A stretch of 64,000 nt of DNA from Symbiodinium natans. Lineage: Eukaryota > Sar > Dinophyceae > Suessiales > Symbiodiniaceae. Both the position numbers and the translations under genes were made by a program. Positions within the stretch are counted from its first letter, which is position 1. Every line of letters starts with the position of its first letter. The notes under the pieces are model-generated. The model did not search any database. It saw only the letters and a program-made list of their open reading frames with translations, and was not told where the DNA came from. The stretch covers positions 449,490-513,489 of the forward strand of contig CAJNDS010002275.1 of the NCBI GenBank assembly GCA_905221605.1. Reading direction: 5' to 3'. Below are positions 53,895 through 61,351 of the stretch, one piece after another.

Positions 53895-54165
53895 TGCAGA
53901 CGTGCAGCCCACTCATGCAAAGCGAGCTCTCCATGGTCAGCTGAAGGGCAGTGGCAACAGCTACCTCACCGTGACCTTCTCTTCTTCGGACGAGACCGTA
54001 AAAGGCATCATTGCCTGGCGCCAGAAAGACGGCTCGAACAACGTCATGCTGGACTTGGCGCTGGGCATGGTCAAGAAGGGAAGATTTGCCGACGACCTGG
54101 TGGCTGGGTTGGAGGCCAAGAGATTCCGAGAGGGCACGCCAGCACGTCTTATCAATGGCAACTAG
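53895..54165 (+). CDS. candidate exon of an unknown protein between microsatellites
   Basis: After CATCCCTGCAG (possible acceptor) the frame reads AKRALHGQLKGSGNSYLTVT, DETVKGIIAWRQKDGSNNVM, LALGMVKKGRFADDLVAG and stops at 54163-54165. Residue composition, lack of repeats and G/C-ending codons mark it as real coding sequence, unlike both flanks. The family is not recognised. The 5' limit is approximate; the open frame reaches back to an ATG at 53866. Confidence 0.45.
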
Positions 54166-54748
54166 TGCAACAGCAACAACTATATCTACAACCAACAGCA
54201 AAAACAATGACAATAGCAGCCGCAGCATTGCCAGCGGCAACGGAACAACGGGGCAACAGCAACAGCAACATCACAACTGCACCAACACCAACACCAACAC
54301 CAACAGCAACAACAGCAACATCAGCGGCACCATCAGCAGCAACAACAACAACGACAACAACAACAACAGCAACAGCAGCCACAACCACAACTACAACCGC
54401 AACCACAACCGCGACAGCAACGACGCCGACGACAAGAACGACAAGGACAACGACAACGTTAACGACAACGGCAGTGACAACGAGAACACGTCAAAGGAAT
54501 TGAGGCCACTCAATGTCAACAACACAAGTCAATCTCAGCACCAAGTTTCTTTAGCCACCGTGATGGCAGGAGAAGTGACAAGTAATGTGTATTTCTACAC
54601 CACCACAACAACAACAGCAGCAGCAACAACAGCAACAACCACAACAACAACAACAACAACAACAACAACAGCAACAACAACAACCACAACAACAACAACA
54701 ACACCAACAACAACAACCACAAGAACAACCACCACCACCACCACCACC

Positions 54749-54790
<42 letters not shown>

Positions 54791-54935
54791 GCAACAACAA
54801 CAGCAACAACAACAGCAGCAACACCAACACCAACACCAACGCCAACACCAACACCAACACCAACACCAACACCAACACCAACACCAACACCAACACCAAC
54901 ACCAACAACAGCAACAACAACAACATTTTGCATTG
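54166..54935. repeat. CAA/CAG/CCAACA microsatellite cluster
   Basis: About 770 bp of AACARC triplets, ACGACAACG blocks (54350-54500) and CCAACA hexamers (54820-54905), with one non-repetitive part at 54500-54590. Long poly-Gln, poly-Thr, poly-Cys and poly-Leu frames result. Confidence 0.95.
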
Positions 54936-55847
54936 CACTCACTGCCAGAATCAGCATGTGGACCTCTGATCACTTTGGATCCTCGGCAAGACGGCTACTC
55001 TGTATCCGCCTTGGGAGCTCCAGCAGTCTTTGCTAGTTCGTACTTCACGCCCCTCAGGGCTGCTGAAAGGATTGTTGTGCACAGCTATGTTCGAGTATGT
55101 GGAATGCATCCGCCCCTCGGGGCTGCGATAGCGCTGTGCTGGCTGGGCACCCTACGACCGCTTCCTACTGGCTCACCTGCACCCGCGACTGCTGCAATGC
55201 AGGCTGGCCCCGATGTTGTGTTGCAGGCTATAGCTGTGCGCTAGCTGAGTTTGGTGTGATTAAGGCGGGCAAGTTTGATATAGAAGGTCTCACCCGCCTT
55301 TGTTATTTCACAGTCCGGCCTTTTGGACCTCGAGAGGATCGCTTCCTCCAGATTGCCAGGTCTCACTACCTGCTATACTGAATCTGCTTTGGCAGAGTAC
55401 TTAAGGATATTCAAGAGGAAATCTCCTGATCTGATGCAGCGAATCAATGAAGAAATTGAAGTTCGCACGGAGGCAACCTCCGATATCAAGTACTCAGCAC
55501 TGCAAAGGAGTGAAAAGTAAGCACGGCCACCCCGACACCCTACTGTGAGTCACTGCGTCCAGCACCCACGCACCAGCTGTTTAGCGAGCCGTACCTCTTG
55601 TGAGGCCGACACTCAGCGTTCCCGTCTAGTGACGTCTCACACAGGTAACGCTAAACAACTGGCAGAGGGCCGTAGGCAGAGCGCACCAAGGCGGCCTTAC
55701 ACGTTCCAAGTAGGTTGCCCAAATTGGATGCAGGGAAGCTGGGTTTGCGAAGCCTTACCTGGGACGCCTTGCGCGGCTACTGGGGCCAGCGCTGCGACAA
55801 GGCAAATTTCACACCTGGTCGAGAAAATGTGGGGTTAAGGATATGTA
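54936..55847. other. no gene assigned
   Basis: Ordinary sequence with several short open frames. At 55411-55450 AGGAAATCTCCTGATCTGAT followed by GCAGCGAATCAATGAAG matches 55849-55880 (AGGAAACCTCCTAATCTGAT, GCAATGAATCAAAAG), a diverged direct repeat that includes one hairpin unit. Confidence 0.5.
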
Positions 55848-55860
55848 GGAGGAAACCTCC
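55848..55860. repeat. GGAGG-AAA-CCTCC hairpin unit
   Basis: Single copy with 5-bp arms and 3-nt loop, in non-coding sequence; a diverged relative is at 55415-55426. Confidence 0.8.
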
Positions 55861-56374
55861 TAATCTGATGCAATGAATCAAAAGGTTCAAGAAAACGGAA
55901 AGATTAAATTGAGATAGAAACAAAAGTGCATGCAAACTAAAGTAGATCAAGATTGCCAGCTTGCTGACTGAAAAAGAGAATTTATAATTGTAGTTTGCCT
56001 GAAGCGCAAGCTGCCCACAACTGAGAGTTCCATCAAGTGTGAGCATGCACGCTGGTGCCAACGAGATGATTAGCTGCAAACAATGCTATCTGGAGATCAC
56101 TCCCTGCCTGATTGTTCAGAGCATCGGTTGACGTCAGCCAAATGCAGCCTGCGTCACGAGCGGTGTGCTCCGCATGGGGTAGGTGGGTGGAATCCCCATT
56201 GTGCAACACAGACTCAGGCATGATTTCTTCCTCATAGCCGCTGATGGTCTCAAAAAGCCATCTGCTTTTGTTGCAAGGCTAGACAAGTGATATTGCAATC
56301 CCTTGCTGGAGAAGCTCCATTGCACTTGAATGTATAAAGAAGGTCTCAAGAAGATGAAAGATGCAAGCAATATG

Positions 56375-56387
56375 GGAGGAAACCTCC
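56375..56387. repeat. GGAGG-AAA-CCTCC hairpin unit
   Basis: Single copy in non-coding sequence, 182 bp past the end of the 184-aa ORF. Confidence 0.8.
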
Positions 56388-56540
56388 AAGTGAAAGAAAG
56401 AAAGAGACACTATTATCAACCTTTGTGCTAATGGAGTTCTGCCATACTAATGCATGGCTAGTCAAGCTGAGAGCCGCACCTTCAAAAGGGCCGATTTATG
56501 TGTTGAAAATTGTACAGGGAATCGGCGAGGTGCAGGAAGG

Positions 56541-56553
56541 GGAGGAAGCCTCC
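56541..56553. repeat. GGAGG-AAG-CCTCC hairpin unit
   Basis: Single copy 16 nt past the end of the 184-aa ORF, where it could act on the 3' end of that mRNA. Confidence 0.8.
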
Positions 56554-56568
56554 GGAGGTAGCCCCCAC

Positions 56569-57123
56569 TCATGCTGTGAGACCTGCCGAAATGGTGGTCC
56601 ACTGTGCGATCGCTATGTTCATCTCCGCATCCTCGGCAAAGAACTCATCACGGACCTGCCCAACCTCTTGTTGGTACTGAGCGTCAAGATGCGGGGGCAG
56701 CATACCTGCCGTATACCGGAGAATGTGCGTCTCCCGATAGAAGCTCTCAAGTTCGGTGAGGATCACGCTGTAGTACCACGTTCCTTGGGTGGTGGGAAGC
56801 TCGGTGAACCTCATCTGGCTTAAGTAACGGAGGCTGATGCTCCGCAACTTTTGGCGCCGGGCCGCCTTAACTTCACGCCATTCATCATATCCGGTCAATG
56901 ACTGTGCTGCCCAATGCAGTGTCCTCAACCTCTCTGCTTGGAGCACCTCATGTGCGTAGTTCATGAACTGGGCGAGGATTTTCACCTTGTGAGTGTGGAG
57001 GTACTCTGCAACCCTTGCGCTGGTAGTCTCGGAGGAAATGCTCTGGTCCTCAGCAACTACCTGCTGGTGCACGAGAGCAACCAGGAGCGGAGTGAGCGCT
57101 TGCACCAAGCTAGTGCTCTCCAT
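56569..57123 (-). CDS. hypothetical 184-aa helical protein
   Basis: A genuine ATG opens the frame. The product is mostly helical by composition, with SARVAEYLHTHKVKILAQFM, LRTLHWAAQSLTGYDEWREV, an Arg/Lys-rich KAARRQKLRSISLRYLSQM and an acidic end. No Cys, no membrane segment, no recognised motif. It is fifth and last in the minus-strand ORF series and 425 nt past the end of the Tpt1-like gene, with a hairpin pair in that gap. Function unknown. Confidence 0.5.
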   Translation of the reverse strand: MESTSLVQALTPLLVALVHQQVVAEDQSISSETTSARVAEYLHTHKVKILAQFMNYAHEVLQAERLRTLHWAAQSLTGYDEWREVKAARRQKLRSISLRYLSQMRFTELPTTQGTWYYSVILTELESFYRETHILRYTAGMLPPHLDAQYQQEVGQVRDEFFAEDAEMNIAIAQWTTISAGLTA

Positions 57124-57461
57124 TGGAAACTCGGGTGTTGATGGCTGGATTCGAGGTTAGAATGGCTACTGCAAACGGAAGAGTGAGGCGGTTTCTTATG
57201 GCGGGCAGGCATTGACCATTGCTAACAGGCATGCAAGAGCTATAGCTGAAAGCTGCACGGCTCAAGAACAAGGAACTGCAGAAGGAAGCGCCTGCCACTG
57301 CTTGTGGACTGCGCGACGCTAAGCTCACCTGGGCAATGAGCAGGTGGAGGATGGGGAAACTCCTCTTAGAGCATGCAAATAGAGACAACTCGTGCAGGCT
57401 GTGTCAAAGTCTTTGTTGCCTTAAGCAGAGGGCGTACTTGCTGTCTACTTTAAAATGAAGT

Positions 57462-57487
57462 GGAGGAATCCTCCGGAGGAAGCCTCC
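57462..57487. repeat. pair of hairpin units, no spacer
   Basis: GGAGGAATCCTCC directly followed by GGAGGAAGCCTCC, 61 nt past the stop of the Tpt1-like gene. Confidence 0.85.
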
Positions 57488-57547
57488 CGCTGCGAAAGTA
57501 GACCACGGCAGAACGAATTCGGTTCAGGTGAAACTGCTGAGGACGCT

Positions 57548-59503
57548 TTAGAAGGGCAGAGACTTGCCTGTGTGCCGATCAATGACAGTGCTGATGTGGG
57601 ACAGGTCAATGGGTCCACGCGTCAGCAGTACTCCATTCTTCGCCCGACGCACTCTGTGTCCACTGTCGATCAAAGACGGCAGGTGGATCCAGATCTCCAC
57701 TGAAGAGTCCTCCCTGAATCCTGCAGTTTTGGTTGGTGACAAAGACATATGTATGTCACGTCTTTGCATTCTGCGCAGCTGAGAGGAGCGAATCTGCTGC
57801 CAGGCCCGCCAGCTCGTCCCGTGGACACCCCACTCCGGTGTTGTGGAGGAGGTCAGAACCTCATGCAGTTGATCGTCGTCCAGTGGAATGTCATGACCAT
57901 GACCCTGTAAGGCTCTGATGTAGATTTCACCGTCTTCCTCCGAGGTCATCTGCTCCATGCGGACCTTCTGTGAGGTTTCCAGTACTCGCTGTACTTCATG
58001 AACCGTCACTTCAGCCCGCCAAAATTGCCTGGAATTAAGAAGGCTTTTCAAATTGGCATAGCCAGCAGCGTCTAGCGAAATGCCATACTTCACTGGGTCA
58101 TGTCTGAGAGCCTGTGTGAGGAGCTTGCCTATCATCACTCGTCTGGTTTCGTGAGCGCCCCGTCCAGAAAGCCGATCAAGAGTACCATCCAGATCTGCTA
58201 AACTTGGTGTGTGCTGAGTTGTTGGCTGCCAGGCATGCTCTCTTCTGCTTCCCTCTTGCTGCTGTGGGACTTCCTGATGAAATGGATCCTGTGGATCTGT
58301 GCCTGCGGCAGCAGCGGCTGGTGACCAAACCCCCCAGGATTCATCACTATCATCTTCGGGCTGATGCAAGGAGGTCGGCAGAGCACTGTGGTCAGAGTCC
58401 ATTGCCTTGTTTACTCTCCAAGGAGGAGCTGCGAGCTGCCAGGTGGAGTTATCATCATCTTGAGAGACAGCTGACTCCTTGGCAGGTTGGGAGGAGGATC
58501 TTGGTGGATTTCTGTATGAACTCGGCTCCTCCGGTCTTTCCCTCGCTATGCGTTGAACTGGGGCAGCTTCCGCAAGGGGGTTCCAGCCAGTCTGCACATA
58601 GGTCCCCAAAGGCAGTGAGTCTGTGATGTGAAGCAGCAGCGCCTCGAGCTGGACATAGTCTTCCCTGAGAATATACTGATCCGTTGCTTTGGAGCCACGG
58701 AGAGATCCTGCAGCCTGGTCGAACGACACTGCTAATTTGGCCGCAACTGCTCGGAGAGACTTGTTGCCTTCTTTCAAGATGGGAAACCATACATGCGTCA
58801 CATATGACTCTGCCTTGCGCTCATGCTTGCCGGAATGGATGTAGACTCCCGGGTAGCCCTCAAAATATTGTTCTCCTTGAGAGGCATCCTGGGACGGTTG
58901 CAACTTTCCCAGATACAGGATCGAGTAGAGCGATTCCAATTTTGTCCCATGATAGCCCACTCTGTCATCCGTGCCGGTGCGTCTCTGAACAACATCTCTT
59001 AGGGGGAAGCGCACCCAGTCTTCCTGCATGACAGGATCTCCCAACTTTGCAGTCAAATCGGAGTTGCTCGGACCTTTACGCGTTCTCAGAAATGTGCGGA
59101 TAAATATTTTGGCCTCCTCCATGACATCCTTAGTCGGATCCAACTGTTCACGCTCCTTGTGACGCTTGTTCCATGCATAGCGGCTCTGAACATGAGTGCT
59201 GGTGTTCCAGTCTGATGCCTGCCCACTGGCCCTCTGATCAAAATCAGGAACCAGAAAGGAAATGGATTCAGCTTGTTCAGGAGTTCTTTCGGAGGAAACC
59301 TCCACGGAGGAAGCCTCCGCTCTCGGCAGGAAAGTGACAGGCTGTGAGGACGGAGCTGCCTTGGCCTTCTTACCTCCTCTGTTGTGGTTCGGCTTACGCC
59401 GGGCCTGGCGCTGTGCGTCCCGCCAGCTCAGTGGATCCTTGCCTTGTTGCGCTCGCCTTCTATTTAAAGCCTCAAACTCATCATTCGTCAAATCACGTTC
59501 CAT
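57548..59503 (-). CDS. two-domain ADP-ribosyltransferase-fold protein: PARP-like HGT domain plus Tpt1/KptA
   Basis: A true ATG at 59503; 651 residues, uninterrupted. Residues 1-60 are basic. Residues 180-310 form a first ART-like domain (VGYHGTKLESLYSILYLGKL, YFEGYPGVYIHSG). Residues 320-440 are a Ser/Gln-rich linker. Residues 455-640 match RNA 2'-phosphotransferase Tpt1/KptA: LLTQALRHDP (R467-H468), a winged-helix part ending VQRVLETSQKVRME, EIYIRALQGHGHDIP (R530), GVHGTSWRAWQQI (H561), RMQRRDIHMS and NGVLLTRG. Known enzymes of the family remove the 2'-phosphate left by tRNA ligase, using NAD+, and the Arg-His-Arg-Arg set appears kept. Two hairpin units lie in frame at residues 63-71. The neighbours on the same strand are a LINE and unknown ORFs, so it may be mobile-element cargo. 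NAD+ use by the first domain is not shown. Confidence 0.8.
   Translation of the reverse strand: MERDLTNDEFEALNRRRAQQGKDPLSWRDAQRQARRKPNHNRGGKKAKAAPSSQPVTFLPRAEASSVEVSSERTPEQAESISFLVPDFDQRASGQASDWNTSTHVQSRYAWNKRHKEREQLDPTKDVMEEAKIFIRTFLRTRKGPSNSDLTAKLGDPVMQEDWVRFPLRDVVQRRTGTDDRVGYHGTKLESLYSILYLGKLQPSQDASQGEQYFEGYPGVYIHSGKHERKAESYVTHVWFPILKEGNKSLRAVAAKLAVSFDQAAGSLRGSKATDQYILREDYVQLEALLLHITDSLPLGTYVQTGWNPLAEAAPVQRIARERPEEPSSYRNPPRSSSQPAKESAVSQDDDNSTWQLAAPPWRVNKAMDSDHSALPTSLHQPEDDSDESWGVWSPAAAAAGTDPQDPFHQEVPQQQEGSRREHAWQPTTQHTPSLADLDGTLDRLSGRGAHETRRVMIGKLLTQALRHDPVKYGISLDAAGYANLKSLLNSRQFWRAEVTVHEVQRVLETSQKVRMEQMTSEEDGEIYIRALQGHGHDIPLDDDQLHEVLTSSTTPEWGVHGTSWRAWQQIRSSQLRRMQRRDIHMSLSPTKTAGFREDSSVEIWIHLPSLIDSGHRVRRAKNGVLLTRGPIDLSHISTVIDRHTGKSLPF
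59291..59318. repeat. pair of hairpin units inside the Tpt1-like gene
   Basis: GGAGGAAACCTCC, two bases, GGAGGAAGCCTCC. Read on the minus strand in frame it encodes EASSVEVSS. Confidence 0.85.
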
Positions 59504-59747
59504 GTTGAGGGCCTGATCCTATTGGCTTGAGAGAAGCTTCGGCATTTCATTGGGTCAATGAGCGAACTTCAACCAAGCAGCTGGTGGGTGTCCCTACAGA
59601 GGAGAAAGCTATTATCAAATCCTCCATCCTGCAAGAGAACCCGGACAGGAGAGAGAGATCCTAAGAAGGAAGGAGTGGTTGCTTCCAAGAGGGTGAGTGA
59701 TTGCACTTGCTGTAATTCTGACACGCGTAGGCCGCCGACCGTAGCAT

Positions 59748-59773
59748 GGAGGAAGCCTCCGGAGGAAGCCTCC
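59748..59773. repeat. pair of hairpin units, no spacer
   Basis: Two directly adjoining GGAGGAAGCCTCC copies, 245 nt upstream of the ATG of the Tpt1-like gene. The same adjoining arrangement is found at 57462. Confidence 0.85.
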
Positions 59774-59907
59774 CGAGCTATGCAATGCGAGTGCGCGCAT
59801 ACAGGCTGGGCTATGATGCAGTGATAGCAGAGGCTTTTGGCTCCCTGGTGCTGAAGACATCTCACACGAGGACTGATTCTAATACAGACCATCTGAGAAG
59901 CTATGTA

Positions 59908-60309
59908 CTAGTACGGATTCTGAGCAGGCCGCCGCTGTGCTCTTGGCCTCACACTGCTCGACGATGGTCCTGGTAGCATGACTCTGATGCCTTGGTAGTG
60001 AAGAGTCCAGGTCAAGTAGTCCATCCGTTCAGAGAGAGCTTGGGTGTCGGAAAGACGATAGAGACGCTCGATGTGAGCACCATAGATCTGGGCACTCTGA
60101 GCGAGCTGAGTCACCTCTGCATTCAGTTGCCGGACTTGCCCATGTAGTCTGACCTGATCCCGTTGCATTTCCTCGATGAGGCGAGCTTGAGCATCTATAA
60201 GCTTCTGGGCTTTACTTAGCGCAGTATCCAGCTCCCAAAGTGCCACTCGATCAGCCTCCGTGAAGATCCAGCCCTCTCTGGCATACATGCGTTCAGCTCG
60301 GTATGACAT
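59908..60309 (-). CDS. hypothetical coiled-coil protein, 133 aa
   Basis: A true ATG. Residues 20-100 are a continuous heptad-like helix (LWELDTALSKAQKLIDAQAR, RLHGQVRQLNAEVTQLAQS), and the C-terminus is basic and Pro/Ser-rich. This could be an oligomerising protein, a common trait of ORF1-type proteins of LINEs (inference). It lies 134 nt past the A11 tract that may end the LINE, so it is more likely a separate unit. Confidence 0.5.
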   Translation of the reverse strand: MSYRAERMYAREGWIFTEADRVALWELDTALSKAQKLIDAQARLIEEMQRDQVRLHGQVRQLNAEVTQLAQSAQIYGAHIERLYRLSDTQALSERMDYLTWTLHYQGIRVMLPGPSSSSVRPRAQRRPAQNPY

Positions 60310-60442
60310 TGACTCTCTACTAGCCAGCTATGGGATTGATTGCGCGAGCAAGAAAGCTGCTAGGATAAGAGAAGAACATATGCAGCTGGGAGAGGAAGGC
60401 AAGCTGAGGGACAAACCTGCGCTTATTGAAGGCAGTGCAGAA

Positions 60443-60453
60443 TTTTTTTTTTT
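60443..60453 (-). other. A11 tract, possible LINE 3' end
   Basis: T11 on the + strand, the only such run in this ORF cluster, placed 46 nt behind the stop of the basic ORF. Confidence 0.45.
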
Positions 60454-60498
60454 GCCTCTATGTGGAAGGATCGTCTCTAGCTGAAGGTGCTCTATGAG

Positions 60499-61335
60499 CT
60501 AGCTGCTGCCGGATGCCTGCTTTGCAAGCGACTTAGCTGCTGGACTACGCTGAACGCTCCCTGGCCTTAGTGAGCCTTCAATGGCTGCCCAGACTGCATT
60601 GTCCGTGAGTCCGGACAGGGCTTGATGGAACTTACCCTTGAGATGTTGGAGTTGGACCTGGATGTGAACTCGAACTGGGCCACCTGTCATCTTCTCAGCG
60701 ATCGGACGTGAGGGCATGAGCCTGGAGATCAACTGTGGGTGCTGCGCGAGCTCCTCCAAGCACGTTTTGAGCAATTGAACGACGTCATCTGCGGGGACTG
60801 CCCTTCGTGCAGTGTCATGCACCGTCTTGTCTTGCTCACTGCTCCACTGCTGGTAGACAAAGGCTGGAGCTTCGGTGTCCTTCACACGCACCACCCAACC
60901 CTCTTTCTCCGCATCCACTAGCACTTCTTCTTTAGTCTGGATCTGCTCTACTCTTTCTAAGGTCTGCTCCAAGACCACTCTCATGGCTCGAGTTCTGAAT
61001 GGAGTAGACAACTTCGAAGCGTCTTTGGACTTCTCCGCGTAGATGTTCGGTAGAATGGACAGCTCACCGGTGGTCAGGTACATGACCCAGCTCAGTTCCT
61101 GCTGAAGTGTATTCAGCGAGTCCTCATGGTTGATGGACAGCCTTGTTAGGGACTGTAGGACTTGTTCATTTGAAACGCCTCGGCCAGTGCCCCGACCCCT
61201 TCCTTTGGCTTTCTGCTTTGGCATGTTCTTCGGTTCAGCCTGTCTGATCTTCTTGGTTGGAGAATCATCTTCATCTGGCTCATCCGCACGCTTGGACTTG
61301 GAGGGTGCTGACGATTGTGCAAAGGCCTGCCTCAT
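60499..61335 (-). CDS. basic RG-rich protein, second ORF of the LINE
   Basis: A true ATG lies 16 nt behind the stop of the RT ORF; the gap contains no room for a promoter, so translation by reinitiation or from a shared or trans-spliced mRNA is likely. Residues 12-55 are strongly charged and end in KAKGRGRGTGRG, an RNA-binding type of tail plus a nuclear-localisation-like SPTKKIRQAEPK. The remainder (residues 60-278) is globular, with SWVMYLTTGELSILPNIY, RTRAMRVVLEQTLERVEQ and EKEGWVVRVKDTEAPAFVY; no family recognised. By position and charge it may take the ORF1 role (binding element RNA), but in classic LINEs that ORF precedes RT. Confidence 0.6.
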   Translation of the reverse strand: MRQAFAQSSAPSKSKRADEPDEDDSPTKKIRQAEPKNMPKQKAKGRGRGTGRGVSNEQVLQSLTRLSINHEDSLNTLQQELSWVMYLTTGELSILPNIYAEKSKDASKLSTPFRTRAMRVVLEQTLERVEQIQTKEEVLVDAEKEGWVVRVKDTEAPAFVYQQWSSEQDKTVHDTARRAVPADDVVQLLKTCLEELAQHPQLISRLMPSRPIAEKMTGGPVRVHIQVQLQHLKGKFHQALSGLTDNAVWAAIEGSLRPGSVQRSPAAKSLAKQASGSS

Positions 61336-61351
61336 GGCTACCTAGCTGAGT

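Noticed and set aside
53451-55244. Poly-Leu, poly-Thr and poly-Gln frames of 219-350 codons
   Set aside because: Microsatellite translation, except for the island at 53895-54165 that is annotated separately.
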